NCBI GenBank assembly: GCA_004431415.1
Contig: QPMI01000182.1
Span: forward strand, 92,235 to 156,234
Direction of reading: 5' to 3'
DNA length: 64,000 bases
From: Cyanophora paradoxa
Taxonomy: Eukaryota; Glaucocystophyceae; Cyanophorales; Cyanophoraceae
The stretch's first letter is position 1, and each line of letters starts with the position of its first letter. Shown here piece by piece: positions 19,440 through 31,850 of this stretch. The position numbers and the translations under genes are program-made. The notes below the pieces were generated by a model. That model saw only the letters and a list, made by a program, of their open reading frames with translations, was not told the origin of the DNA and ran no database searches.

Positions 19440-21888
19440 TGCGGGCTCCAAGCGGCCCTCCCCCCCCCCCCCGTCCCCCCCCCGTCCCCCGCCCCCCTGC
19501 CCGCGGACTCCGGCGGGCTCCCAAGCGGCGCCCCTCAACCCGCCCTCCTCTCCTCGCCGCCCCGCAGACGGGCGCGCGGGCGCGGGGCCCTCCCCTCCGG
19601 CCCGCGGCCCCGCAAGGGGGCGGGCGGCCCTCCGCCCCCGCGGCCCCCGCGGCCGGTGGCGCTGGCAAGCCAGCCGAGAAGCCAGGGCCGCCAAGCGGCT
19701 TGGGCCAGCCCCGGTGCAAGCTTTCGGAATTTTGGGCCAGCCCCGCCGGGCCGGTGCAAGCTTCTATAGCTAGCCCCGCCAGCCAGTGCCCTACGGCCCC
19801 TACCCCGGTCCCCGGCGCGGCGGCGCCGGCGCCGGCGCCCATCCGCCGCATCCGGATTCCGGATTCGATGATCCAGGAGGGGACCCCGCGGGGGTCGATT
19901 GCGATTGCAAGCACACCTCTATCGATTGCAAGCGATTGTAGAGCTGGCGCCCCTAACGGGCACCATCTTCTCGTCTCCGGAATGCTATAGCGAGCGAGGA
20001 AAACTACTGAGAATGAACTCGTAGCGGGGCAGGATCTCGAGAAGGTTCGAGAGCCTAGTCAGGTCTAGTAAGGGAGGGGAAGGCCCGACCGGCCGGCCGC
20101 AGGGGCCGTCTCCACTAGTGTTCGCCGTCGTCAAGGTGGGAGGCCCACCCCGTGGCCGCCGCCGGCGCGGCCGCGGGTTGCGCTGCCACACGCCGCGGGC
20201 GCGGGGATCGGGAGGGTCGGGAGGGCGGAGGCCGCGGACGTGGCCACGGGCGCGCCGGCGGGGGGCCGGGGGTGGTCGCCGCATGCGCAGGGCCCGAGCT
20301 CGAGAGGAGGTGGAACGCAAAGCCCGGGTCGCCGCCTGGCAGGGAAGGCGGGGCCGGGGGGCGGGGGCAGGCGGGGGCGGGGGTGGATCGATGGAGAAAG
20401 AACCTGAGGTCTGGGGCGCGGAAAGTGAGGCGCGCGCCATGGCGGTCCGGTCCGGCGCCGGCGGAAAAGCGATAAACGGTGGCGCAGGCATGCTGCTAGT
20501 GCAGCAATGCTAGAAAGCGCCATGTCTCTTCCTGGCCGCTCGACGGGCCGCCCGGGACGGCAATATGCACAGCGCCTCGCGATCGCGAAGGCAGGCCTAG
20601 GCCGAGCGCCGTCGGGGCAGGCCACGTCGTCGCATGCGCAGACATGGGACGGCGAGCGGTATTCTTGGCTTAAAAAGGAGCGATGTCGATGCACTCTTGC
20701 AGCTATGAGGGCGTACTCGGCTGCGCGCCGAGGGCCTAAGCGCTAGCGCCGTCTCCAGTCTCTAACCGGCGGCCGGCGCCGCGGTCGCTAGTGCGGACAT
20801 GTACAGGGCGGTGCCGCGGGGCGGCGGGGCAGCGCGCGCGCGGCGCGCGCGGTCAGCGCAGGCGGCTCCCTGGCGATATCGAAGTCCGGTGTCGATGTTC
20901 GCCCTCGCGTACGCCTGCGTGCGCCCGCGTATACGTACACGAATTCGAAGCTGCCGATCGCGAGTGGAAAGCGTGAGCACGAGCCCGTGATCGATGGAGC
21001 GCAGAGCATCGGTGGCTATGGAGAGCAGAGTTAAATGGTAACATCCTAATGGCGACCCTTGCCCGGTTCGCATACGCGAGGGACCGGGCGTACGTGTACA
21101 TGTATACGTACGCGTACGTGCACGGGCGCGCGCGCGCCCTATCGGGCGGGCGGGGCCGGCTGGAAGGCTGTTCTATCGCACACTGAGCTACCTGCGACTA
21201 GGGCTGAAGGCCGGCAGCGACTGCTGGCGCGCGGACCGGATTGCGAGAACCGATACGCTTGCTCGAGCTCGAGCTCGCTGGGAGGCGTGGCGGCTTGGGG
21301 AGGTTTTCGGACACGCTTCGGAGTCTCTGCGGGGGCCCACCGGTCGCCGCTATCCCGCGCGCCCTACTCTAGATCTACGCTCCCGGCGTGCTCCCAGCTG
21401 CAGGGGGGTACTCTAGTTATTCGGTATGCATATGATTGCATGATGATTGTCGAGTCATTGATAGGCTTGCGGCTCGAGCCTACTAGGCTAGCCGGCTTGC
21501 TAGCCGGCAAGGCCCGGCCGCGGGCGCCGGCGCCGGCGTGCCGGCAGTGCCCGCCGCTGCCCGGCACTGCCGGGCATGCGCAGCCCTAACTTACCGGCGT
21601 ACTACGGACCAGTCTACGGTACGTACTACCGCCGCCCCAGTCTACCGGTACCGCACTAGTAGGCTAGTACTACGGTAGTAGCGGCACTACTACGGCGTAC
21701 AAACCGTACCGTAGAGGCGCGTACGTACTACGTAGTACCGTACTACGGTACTACGGAGTCTACGGTACTGTAATACCGTAGTTACGGCGTAGTACCTACG
21801 GTTACGGGCCGGGGTAGCCGACGAGCCGTCGGTGGGATTCCCGAGTACGGCCGCGGGCCGGGAGCTCGAGAAATCGCGCCGCGGCGGC
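19440..21888. other. GC-rich intergenic region with simple-sequence tracts
   Basis: No gene can be supported. Poly-C runs lie at about 19,455-19,490. A 20-30-bp word around GGCTTGGGCCAGCCCC occurs twice near 19,695 and 19,735 and again near 46,845. Runs of GCCGGCGCCGGC lie near 19,830. TACGTAC/ACGCGTACG runs lie near 21,090-21,130, and CTACGGTACTACGG repeats at 21,600-21,800. An ORF at 20,118-20,513 is Gly/Arg low complexity and is not called. Confidence 0.5.
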
Positions 21889-24800
21889 ATGGATTTTGAG
21901 GCCGCGTTGTCGATAGCAGAGCGAGCGCTCCCGTCCCTCGAGGCCGGCGGCGCGCGAGCCGTCGAGATCCGGGACAGCGTCGCCGCGCAGCTGCAGCACG
22001 CGAAGCTCGCACTCGCCGTCCTCGACCGCTTTGACAAGGCGACGGACCTACTGCACGGCTCCCAGTCCACAGCGAAACGGATCCGAAATGATGCATACGA
22101 TGTGCGTGTTCATATGTGTGTGTATATATACCGCCGGCGCGGGCGCGGCATGTCTATCACTGTACATGTAAATCTTATATATGCATTGCGTCATATATGC
22201 ATGTGAAGCTCCTCGGCATCGCACGGCGGTTGGCGCACGTGGAGCGTCGCATGTGCGGCCTCCGGGCGCTCTGCTCGGCGGATGTCAAGGCACAGGACGC
22301 CTTCGCGGCCGCCGTCGCCCCGCTTGCTTCGGTGCGTACGTATGATATCCGGGCCGATTGCGATGCGCTAGCTACAGCCTGGCAGCCCGGCGGGGTCCCG
22401 GGGCCCTGTACATGTTATATACTATGATATGATTGCATTTACGTACCGTATACTAATCAGGCCCGCGATATCACAGTGTTGCCGTCACTGACTCCGTGGC
22501 ACGCGCCGCGGCGCGCACTTGCGCAGCGGGTGCGAGACGCGGCCGACCGCGAACTCAAAGCGCTGGAGGCCGTTGCGAGCAAGATCGAAGCCAAAGGCCT
22601 AGGGGACGCGTACGGCTATGGATTGCGCAAATCAGGTGCACGTGCCTTCAAGTTCCTTCTCAAGCTTCATGGAGAACTGCAACTGGTGTGCCCGCGGCCG
22701 CTTCTTAACTTGTAATTTAGATATTTCTACTAGATAATACATGCATATGTTTGGGCCGTTACAGTCGCTTTGAATTCGTGCGTACGCAGCTCAATCGTGA
22801 GATGCGCAGATTCTCGAGGTGGAAGCAATCGAGGATATGTACAAGAAGAAGTGGCTCGTTTTTGGCGAGGACAAGAAAGCGAAGATGCAGAAGTTCAAGG
22901 CGCGTTCCGCGCATGCTCGTGATCAACTGCAATTGTATTCAATGATTGAACTAATCGGACGCATATGATCGGGTATACAGGACGCGTTCTTGCGCTACTG
23001 TGCTCTCTCTGCTACTACTCTGGTCTCATCGTTTCTGAATAAGGCAACGGGAAGCATTGAGGACCTAGGCATCGAGGAGCAATCAGTCTTCCACGGAAAG
23101 TCTGAAGAAGAGGTGCGCTGATCAATATATAGATATACCTTAATTTAAATCTATCAGCTTGCATGAAAGCCTGCTCACGTGCGAAGCCGCAATCCTGCGT
23201 GTTCATGAGACCAGATCGAAGAGAAGGTCACGGTCCGTAATTATAACGTAGTAAAGCCTGCATGATATTACATTAGTCTGTTTTGTGAATCGTTGATCGC
23301 ACACATTGCATGCGTGCAGACGGCCATTAGAGACGTACGGTCGAGGGCTCTCGAGGAGATCCGGCGCATGCGTTCCGACCTCGCCGCGAGGATCGACGCC
23401 GGCGAGTCCTTCACTCGCGTTGTTGAAGGAGAGGTGATCATCGGATCTGAATGACCCCGCGATTACTTCCCTCGAGTTCCCAGCGATCAGGGCTTTAATC
23501 GGTCACGCGCAGAGGAAGAAGAAAGAGGAGCTCGAGGAGCAGAACCAGCAAGCAGTCGCTCAAATGAGGTCTGAGCAGGAGAAGATGGTGAAGGACGCGC
23601 ACGTTCAGGCGACGATCCCCGAGCTGCATGGCGCCGTGCACGCCCTCTGGCAGCGCGTGCGCCTCGAGCCATTTGCCCAGCCGGATCAGGAGTTCCCCAC
23701 CCTCCTTGAGAAAGTCCGAGGTTCGTCTCTATCGATATCTCGTTATCGATATCTCCACTCTCCCCCCTTTCCCGCGGGCAGCAAGACTCCCCACTTGACG
23801 AACCCGTCTAATTCGTGACTCGGTGCAGAGGCTTTGGACGCGCCCGAGAGGGAAGAGAGAAATGCCCTCAAGCGCCAGCGAGAGCAGGAGAAAGCAGAAA
23901 AGGACAACAGGCGTCACCTCGTGCGTGTACTGTATTGTATTGTATACGTACATATGTGTTTATATGTGCATACTAATACGTGCATCTGTTCCGATTCGCT
24001 GATCATGATCATGTGCGTTTCCGGTTGCGGATTGCTTTCAGTTTGGAGCGGCGGCTGGAGCACTGTCTTCAATTGTGTTTGGGGGTAGCTCCACGGTTCG
24101 GAGTGCTGTTTCAGCTGTTGTCCGAATCGGCTCATCTGCCGGGTACTACCTCAGCATTGGTGAGCCTTTTCACGCTTTGACGGGAGGGGGGGGGGGGGGG
24201 GGGGGGGGTGCCTTTTTCCAATTAATATTGCAAGTTTGGTTTCGCGTGGGGTCCCGATTTTGAATACGCTCGATCGCGAGTGCAGCGGGTGCCGTGGTGG
24301 GACTTGGATTCGCGGCGAAGTTCGCGCACGAGACTCACTCAGCGAGTAAGGAGGCCGACGCGTACATCGACCCCAGCAAGCCGATTGGGGTCCAAATTGC
24401 GGAGTGCTTCTTCAGAGCTCTGTTCCGCCCCGTTGGGCTCTTCCTGGGGGCTATGTCCACCGGGGTCGCGGTCCTCTTCGCGTGCGGCTGCGCCGGGCTC
24501 GCCGTCTTCTTCCACCTCGTGGGGAGCAGCGCGCCGGAGACGTCTCCGGCTGTTAAAGCGCTGAGCTTTGGCTTTATGTTTGCATGCGGTTTCGCAATCC
24601 CCCAAACGTTTATGGCCCCATCTCCGGATCCGGACACCAACGCCGTTCCAGAGAGCACGATTGCGAAACGCGCCATCGCAGAGAAACGAGTGCGCTCTCT
24701 CCTTATCGCATTTATATTCAAAATAACTCAAACTCGAAGACCACACGATGCAGCGGGTCTATATATAACTACTTGCACTCATTTTCTCGGTTGTTTTTAA

Positions 24801-25027
24801 TTTGCACATGTACACAGATTTCGATACTGGAACAAAAGGCGGAGGCCATGAAGAGCTCAGCAGAGGCGGACAGTCGTGAAGATGCTGTGTGTTCGGCCGA
24901 CTTCGCTCCCGAGGCCTTGGCCGAGTCGAGCGCCGACGTCGGAGATCTCTTCCCCGCTTCCTCTTTCGATGCAGAGCTGCACACACAGTACACGGAGCTC
25001 CTTCGGCGCCTGGGCGTTCGCGTCTGA
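21889..25027 (+). CDS. Eleven-exon gene: coiled-coil protein with hydrophobic C-terminal segments
   Basis: Exons are 21,889-22,101, 22,209-22,331, 22,527-22,685, 22,810-22,899, 22,981-23,112, 23,320-23,433, 23,513-23,720, 23,829-23,920, 24,042-24,159, 24,286-24,689 and 24,818-25,027. All phases match and give 620 residues. Exon 4 uses a GC donor (AAG|GCGCG). The N-terminal ~370 residues are helical (MDFEAALSIAERALPSLEAG; ALEEIRRMRSDLAARID), with a strong Lys/Glu/Gln coiled coil (KKKEELEEQNQQAVAQMRSE). From about residue 360 come Ala/Gly/Ser-rich and then strongly hydrophobic segments (LFLGAMSTGVAVLFACGCAG; ALSFGFMFACGFAIP), likely membrane-inserting, then a short coiled-coil tail. No signal peptide is seen. 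No family is recognised; a membrane-anchored scaffold is an inference. Confidence 0.8.
24186..24208 (+). repeat. Poly-G tract in intron 9
   Basis: A run of about 22 G inside the intron between exons 9 and 10 of the coiled-coil gene. Confidence 0.8.
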
Positions 25028-26639
25028 TTTCTTTCCGGATATCTATCGGATATGAGTCTTGCAAATGAAATCTCAAGTCCATCTATTCATTAATTTCAAT
25101 TTATTCCAGGTGCAGGAAGGGGGGGGAAGGGGGGGGGGGGGGGGAGGGATTGCGGGGGAGGGCGCGGAATGCCCAGATGCACATCTCGTCTCGTCCGTTG
25201 CTAAGCAGGCCGGGCTGATTGGCGCTGGTGCGGGGTGGGTGCGAAGCTCGTCGAGTCGGTCGCTCCCGTCCCGATCGCTTCGGGCTGACTGGAGGCACAG
25301 GCCTAGGATCCTCTCTTGCAATTGCGCCTGGCGGCGGCGCGCGTGCCAGCGGTGCGGGGCGGCGGGATGGCTGTGCTGCACGGGCGCTCTGTCGCAGGAG
25401 TCGCTTCCGGGCGCCGCCCCGCAGAGCGCGCTCCGTTCCGATGCAATGCGAGCCGCCCCGCTCCTCTGCGGCACGTGCGCGCCGCGCGCGATCGAGCGCA
25501 TCCAATCGATTTCGCAGGTCACTTGCAGATCCTTTCTTTGCAGAAAGCTATCTTGTCGGGGCGGCACGGGTGCGCTCTGCTCGCGGCGTGGCGGTGCGCA
25601 GTTCTGACGGGACCCCCAGCAGTTTTCCAGGTGTACCCCTCCGCCGCGGGCCAATCATGCGGAGCGGACGTCATCGCAGGATCCGGACTCACGGCGTCGC
25701 GCCCTTTCGAACGATGTCCGGCACGCCCGGCCGTGTACCCCCCTTCAGCGACCCCGCGATATGGCGGTCGTTTGAAAGCTGGCGATCGCGACGGGCTCTG
25801 CGCGAATCTGACATCGCGGCAGCACGGCGCGGCACCGCTCCGCCCTTGATTGAGAGGAAAAGCTTTAGCCCGGCTGGAGTTTCTCGCTGTAACCCTCCCA
25901 CCTCGGGGTGCCAGCGTAGTTTCTTTTATCCCCGCTACCCAATTGCAAATCGAACCTGAAAGGCGCCCTCACAGCTCGGCGACCCGAGGGCTCGCCGCTG
26001 ACTACTGCTGCCTCGGCCTTTCGTGCCCTCGCCGCGGCCACGAGGCCCGAGGAACTTTAGGGCGGCGCCCTGCTCGGAGCTCCCGCGCCTAGCTATAGGC
26101 ATCCTCGCCCCCCCCCCCCCCCCCCCCCTCCCCCCTCTCCCTCCACCGCGGGCCTCCCGGCCCGCGCCTCATGATCAGCCGCGGGCGCCCCGGCGCACAC
26201 TCTGTGCGCACCCGTCGCACGTCGCCCCCCGCCCCGCCGCCCCTCGGAAACTGATCCCATCGCAGCCGACGCGGCGCCCGCCGTTTGCCTCCAGGAGGCG
26301 AGTGCGGCGAGAGCGCGTTGGTACCCCTCCGCTCTGGCTCGCAGCTCTTCACAAATAATTGCCGTGGTCTTCTGCGGACAATGCCTGCCCGCGCGGCGCT
26401 CCCTGCCACTGAGCTCCCGCCGTGCAGCGCGTCATGGCTGAGAGGGCGACGCAAGCAAACGCAAACGCAAGCAGGCGTCCGCGGCCAGCTCACTGCGGCG
26501 CTGCTGAAGAAGAACGACGAGGGAGAACGGCAAGCTTTCCTTCTTTTGCTAAGCTTTGCTACGTCTTTCTAGCCTGATACGTCCTTCCTCAGGTGATCCT
26601 GGCCTGCGCGGGCCTGGCCAGAAGGGCACCGGCAATCCG
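25028..26639. other. Intergenic region
   Basis: No convincing gene. It has a G-rich run at about 25,118-25,147 and a poly-C run at about 26,108-26,128. Long ORFs overlapping on both strands are GC-driven shadows without recognisable content. Confidence 0.5.
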
Positions 26640-27568
26640 CGGCGCCCCGCCCGACCCAATCCGCGCTCAGGTACAGCTAGCGCTCCGACCGCACACAATT
26701 TGGAAAGCCAAGCTGTACGTACCGCGCGCGAGCCGCTGGCCCCGGCGCGCCTCGGGCGCCGCTGCCAAGTCCGACGGCCTCTTGCGAGCCGCCGTGCCTT
26801 CCGAGCCGCTGTGCCGGCGTGCGCCTCGCAGCCGCCGCGGCTCGCGCCTGGAGCACTTCTCATGCGTCCGGGCAGGCGGCAGGGCGCGCGGGAGGGGCTG
26901 GAGCGCGCCAGCGGGCGGACGGTCCAGCGGTTCGGGGAGGCACAGAGACGGCGCGGGCTTGTCCGGCCCCGCGCGATTGCAGCGGACTCTTCTCTTGCCC
27001 TTTTCGCTAGCAAGTGTGCTCTGGACCCGCGCCGCCACCTCAGGGCCGTCTAGATCTCCCGCCCCTCTCACACCCCGGCCGAACAGTACTTTCAATGTAC
27101 CCATCCGCCACGGCGCCGCCAGGTCCCATCGAGCGCACCACTGGAGTCCCCTTCTCATTCCCGATCGAACCGTGTGCGGCACGCAGTGGGGGTGCGTCCG
27201 AAGTACCCGTACCCCCCCTACCCCCTCCGGACCCGACCTTCGCCCCAGGACCCCGTTGAACTTTTGCCCGCCCCTCTCGAGCGCGGCGGATCCGATGGTG
27301 CGCGCCTCGCCGCCCGTAGCTGCAGCCCCGAGGCGCTGGAACCGAGGCCTGCCCTCCGAGCATGTACCCCGGCGCCCCCGGGGCCCGCCTTGCGGCCGGA
27401 GGCGAACGCGGCGGAGGCCCCTCGCCGCGCCGCGGTCGGACGGTGCGAGCGCCCTCGCGCCCCGCCACTCGCGCGCGCCGCCCTCTGAAGCGGGCTTCCA
27501 GAGGGCTCGGAACCGTCGCAGCTGGGCGAGGAAGTCTGGACGAGACGCGTGCAGACCGCGGAGCCCCT
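26640..27568. repeat. Duplicated locus, copy B
   Basis: Second copy of 18,240-19,238, same orientation, missing about 100 bases relative to copy A and diverging beyond 27,570. Confidence 0.75.
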
Positions 27569-27916
27569 CTCCCCTGCGTGCGAGACGCGAGACGCGTGCA
27601 GACCGCTTCAGCGGGCCAATCCACCGGCGGCGGTCCTTGCCCCCTGTCCTCCCGCCCTATCCCGGCCGCCGGCCGCCTCAAGCGCCGCCGCCCCCCAAGC
27701 CTCCCTCCATCTTTCCCCGGGGCCCTCCATGGCCATCGGCGCCTTCCTCTTCGCTTGGGATCGACGTTGCCCGCGCCTCAGCGGCACCCGCCCGCGCCTC
27801 CGACGTTGCGGCCCGCGCCTCCGCCTCTCCAGCCCGCGCCTCTGCAGCCACCGCTTGCGCCTCGGCCGCCTCGGCCCGCGATCGCAGCGCCGCCAGTTGC
27901 TCCGCCCCCTGCGCCG

Positions 27917-27920
<4 letters not shown>
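26667..27920 (-). pseudogene. Truncated paralogue of the copy A coding segments
   Basis: The minus strand carries an Ala/Glu/Arg heptad-rich coiled coil at about 27,740-27,920 (QLAALRSRAEAAEAQAVAAE and onward), cut off abruptly by the (TA)n tract. Next are LRGLHASRPDFLAQLRRFRA near 27,480-27,565 and MRRGLQWCARWDLAAPWRMG near 27,010-27,170. The peptides match copy A apart from a few substitutions. Interruption by the microsatellite suggests a broken gene; if instead the (TA)n lies in an intron, it could still be functional. Confidence 0.4.

Positions 27921-27999
<79 letters not shown>
27920..27999. repeat. (TA)n microsatellite, about 80 bp
   Basis: Uninterrupted TA dinucleotides. The long Tyr-Ile ORFs over it on both strands are artefacts. 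Confidence 0.95.
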
Positions 28000-28001
<2 letters not shown>

Positions 28002-28035
28002 AGACACCCGCTCACGCGGGGAAGGCCCCCCCCTA

Positions 28036-28394
28036 TGGTTGCACATTATGTTACTCGCGAGAGTGTCGACAGAATCTCGCGAGAATTCCTTCGACCCTTG
28101 GTCGCAGGAATTCTCGCGAGACTCCTGCGTCCGAATCCGGCGACCCTTGGTCGCAGGAATTCTCGCGAGACTCCTGCGTCCGAATCCGGCGACCCTTGGT
28201 CGCAGGAATTCTCGCGAGACTCCTGCGTCCGAATCCGGCGACCCTTGGTCGCAGGAATTCTCGCGAGATTCCTGCGTCCGAATCCGGAGACCCTTGGTCG
28301 CCAGAATTCTCGCGAGAATCCGTCGACGGATTCCGGCGACCCTTGGTCGCAGGAATCTTGCGAGAATTCTCGCGAGAAACATAATGTGCAACCA
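28036..28394. mobile_element. TIR element containing a 49-bp minisatellite
   Basis: 359 bp. The left terminus begins TGGTTGCACATTATGTT; the right terminus is its reverse complement over 27 bases with one mismatch. TA lies on both sides (28,034-28,035 and 28,395-28,396). The interior is about six head-to-tail copies of a 49-bp unit (starts near 28,101, 28,150, 28,199, 28,248, 28,297 and 28,346), each with GAATTCTCGCGAGA and CGACCCTTGGTCG palindromes. It has no coding capacity. TA duplication suggests a Tc1/mariner-type MITE; the unit expansion probably happened inside it. Confidence 0.75.
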
Positions 28395-28666
28395 TACCCC
28401 CCCCCTCCCCTCCTCCCTCCGTCCCCCGTCCCCCGTACCCGTCCCCCGAGCCCTGTCCTGTCCTATCATAGTCATACTTATATAAATTTTGATATGACTT
28501 AATATATTATTTAGCTGCGCATGCATGCACTGCGCCATACTAGGCTTCCCGCTCTTCCCAATAACGTAGATGTAGATCTTTTCGCCCAGCTTAAGCTTTA
28601 ATTTAAGCAGATCGCTCTTGATATGTGACCATCGATATCGAAATCACTGCTCATATGGCGTGGAAA

Positions 28667-31600
28667 TCAGTCGTAGCTCCGATCCAATGGATATGTAGTA
28701 TTCGAAGAGTCGACTGGAACCGGGTGTCTGTGCACGTGGTAGAATATATGTGAGTATATATATACGTGTACGCATGATATATGTAGCCATGTGTACCGTG
28801 GAGGCATGTGACAGATCTTGGGACCTAGATATCGATGGTCGAATTCGTGAGCATGCTCGGCCTGTGGTGATGTCGATGAAGATCTTTCCGATGTAAGCTG
28901 ATCCTGCGCTGCTGCTGTCCGCTCTTTGAGCTTCTTGAGTCGCCGGCGAGCTGCAGCAGTCCGAATGTGACTCTGGACATCAACATGACCGTCTGTGTAC
29001 CATCTTCGCAACGGTCCGCCTTGGCGAAAAGCTGAACATTCAGAGCAGAAGCAAAAAATATCGGAGGGGCCGTCTTTGTGGTTCTGGAGGGGAACGGGCA
29101 CTCGACCAAGCCAGAAATGCGGTCCGTATTCGTGGTCCTGAGATCCAATGTCGTGTGGTGGTCGGCCACGTGCATTGGTGCCATGAAGCGGAAGTCCTCC
29201 GGATCGACATGCTGGTGCAAACAACAGATGACGCATTGAATGGTGCAGCGCAGTTCCAGTGAGCTGTATGGCATGGGCGCCATTAGACTTTAGGATCGAG
29301 ACAATTTCGTTGTCTGAGACACGAATGTCGACAGCAAGTCCATTAATTGTAATGACATGTCCAGGCGTCGGCCAGCTCTTCTGGAGAGACAATAACTCAG
29401 ACATGGAGCTCTGTGGACCGTGGTCGACGCCAAGAGAATTATTGTACTGCGATGGTCGAATCACAACTGCTCTTGAAAAATCTTGCAGGCTGTCAAGAAC
29501 TGAGTAGAATTCAGCTGGGGTCCAAAAATGGAGCACATGGTGACGGATTTCATATTTTGACTGATCCTGCTTCGAAACAATCCAAGTAGCTGTGTATGGC
29601 TCTATCTCCGACGAAGTAGGCGCATAGTATCCGTGTTCCAGCACAAAGACGCCACCATCGAAATAAGTTCCAACGAGTCTACGCAAAACAGTGAGCTTTC
29701 CAGCACTTGTCACAGTAGCCCAGATTGCGCTGGATGTTTCCTGGGCTGCTGCTTTCTCGGTCTGAAAACGGGAGACATCCCGCAGAGCATTCTCAACTAC
29801 TGCATCAATCGTCCCTACGCCGGATATCGATCCGGAGATGCAGAAGTTAACGGAAATGAATTATATAGATCAGATAATTGCATGCACCACTGGTCATGTG
29901 CTTGAGGGCTTTGTAATGTGGGAGCATGACAGTTGCATCCTGAACAATGTAGTAGCCGCCAAAGCAAACACCATGAAGCGTTTGTGATTGGATCGGGCGC
30001 AGATGTAGCAGTTGAGAAAAGTTCTCAGTGACATGCAGTTCGGTGTTTGCGCCAGACGTACGAGTGTGTTTCAACCATGACATTGCGCCCGCGACAAGCA
30101 GAATAATCGAGTCTGCAGTCGATTCCTGTGCAGTGACACGGTAGATTATGACATCGAGCTCATCGAGCGCACAAACATCATTGGCTCGTGCTGTGAAGAA
30201 CTCGTCAATTGCCTGCGCATCCAAAAGACAATGCATATGAGTTCACATGGTGCTTATAATTATAATTATGTATATACATAAACAGATTGAATGGCAAACA
30301 TTTTGAGTGCACAAAATGACGTTGTCGTGCAGATGCGCTCGTGGGCAAGGCTGGGTGCATGGCACAGTGTTGGAGATGCGTGTGTAGATGCTGTCGCTGC
30401 GATACATGAGGCCCATGCATTCGGGATATCGCTGAAAGATATCGTAGTATTTCTGGACAATATAATCGAAGTGTGCTGAATTTTTAGGGCAGGATGTTTG
30501 AAGGCCAACGAGCGGGGCCTGAAATGCTGGCAAGAAAAAAGGAGATTGATTTCCATAAATATCTGGGAAGAGTGCTCTCCGTCCAGGCGGTAAACGAAGA
30601 GGCTTCGTCGATCTGGATCTGGCGACCTCGGAATTGAGTGGCAATCCAGTCGCGATTGCAACACTAGTGTCGTCGGTGATGAATTGATCTAATCGGTCGA
30701 TGTTATCATCCCATGCGCGTCGAAAGGCTTGCCCTGAATGGCAAATAGCCGTCAAAATATCAGGATTCAATTGTTAATGAAAGGAGGCAATTATAATATT
30801 AATGTTAATTAGACATACCCACAGTGCCCGGAGTCAATTCTTCTGAATTAAAGACCGCTGCAAGTCGATCGTCATGGATTGATCAGATGATTGCATGCCA
30901 CATGCTCACCATGCGCTATTCGTGCCCGAGATCTTTGCTGGCGTAGCGCAGGGCTCGTTGGGACTGGAGTATGCATATGATGCTGTTCACGTGCATGCAA
31001 CACATCCTCTAACAAATGGTCGGCATGTCCTGAGAAATTGTGGTCGCCAGTGATGCAAACATCTTGCATCATGCAAACTGCGAGACAAATCGCAGACCTT
31101 CCGTATGCACTAGCGCTTTGAATGGCGACTGTACTGACAGCAGGTGCCCGTATGGGGCATGGAAAGGAGCTGCCTGGTCGGGAGGGACCATTGGGGTCAC
31201 GGTACCTGAGTCATGGTTTAGCAGGAGCTTATGTAGGCCACTGGAAGCTCGAGCTCAAGCGCGCTAGCTCACTTTGATTGACTGGAGAATGTGTCGGCCA
31301 TGAAAATTTCGGTGATTTGCTTGCGATTGGAATTGCATCTTCGTTGATGCTGTGCTCGACACGTCGACCAGTCTTTCTAGTTTCTGAGCTGGAGCTCGCG
31401 ATCGAGTGCGATCGGGAGGCTGGAACGGGAGTGAGGATGATTTCCTGGGCCGAATTTGGGATGCGCGTATTCCACAGTTTGCGCGCCCGCTCTAGATATA
31501 TATGCACGAACACTCGATCAGTTTGAGCATCAGCGTGAATGTTGCATGCACTCTGTAATTGCTTACGGCGGCATCGATATCTCTGAATGGACTTGAATTC

Positions 31601-31850
31601 GAAAGACGTCGACGGCGGGTGCACACCGGCACCACGCACAGGAACGAGGGCCGGTGGGTGCACTTCTGGATCTTCGGGCCGTGAAGCGTCCGGCGCTGCG
31701 CGCGGTCGCGAGAAGCCCTTCGAAATCGGTTTCCGCCAGACGCTTGGCATGCATACCATGCATATGCATATGGTCAAAATCGATGCAAGAATTTCGAATT
31801 CTGCGATGCACGCATCTGACATGATTCCGCGCGCGCGACATGATTCCCTC
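28667..31850 (-). CDS. Multi-exon gene of lower GC, uncharacterised Cys-containing protein
   Basis: Coding segments, 5' to 3': about 31,823-31,568 (MSDACIAEFEILASILTICI onward, donor GTAAGC); 31,490-31,277 (donor GTGAGC); 31,170-30,905 (donor GTGAGC); a short exon near 30,860-30,825 (donor GTATGT); about 30,770-30,290; 30,205-29,890; and 29,820-28,667. The last exon has LVGTYFDGGVFVLEHGYYAP, then FCFCSECSAF followed by a basic His-containing helix (RRWYTDGHVDVQSHIRTAAA). That Cys pair plus His resembles zinc-finger segments in some transposase-type proteins, but I cannot assign one. GC and donors differ from neighbouring genes. Exact ends and the last intron are uncertain. Confidence 0.5.

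Noticed and set aside
18781-19773. 330-residue plus-strand Pro/Arg-rich ORF
   Set aside because: Low-complexity GC-driven frame overlapping a better conserved minus-strand reading in both duplicate copies.
20118-20513. 131-residue Gly/Arg ORF
   Set aside because: Low complexity, no conserved copy, no splice or promoter support.
28101-28376. 49-bp repeats as a CRISPR array
   Set aside because: Units abut head to tail without unique spacers and lie inside a TIR element in a eukaryotic context.
27608-28538. Long Tyr-Ile repeat ORFs at 27.6-28.5 and 43.3-43.8 kb
   Set aside because: These are translations of (TA)n microsatellites.
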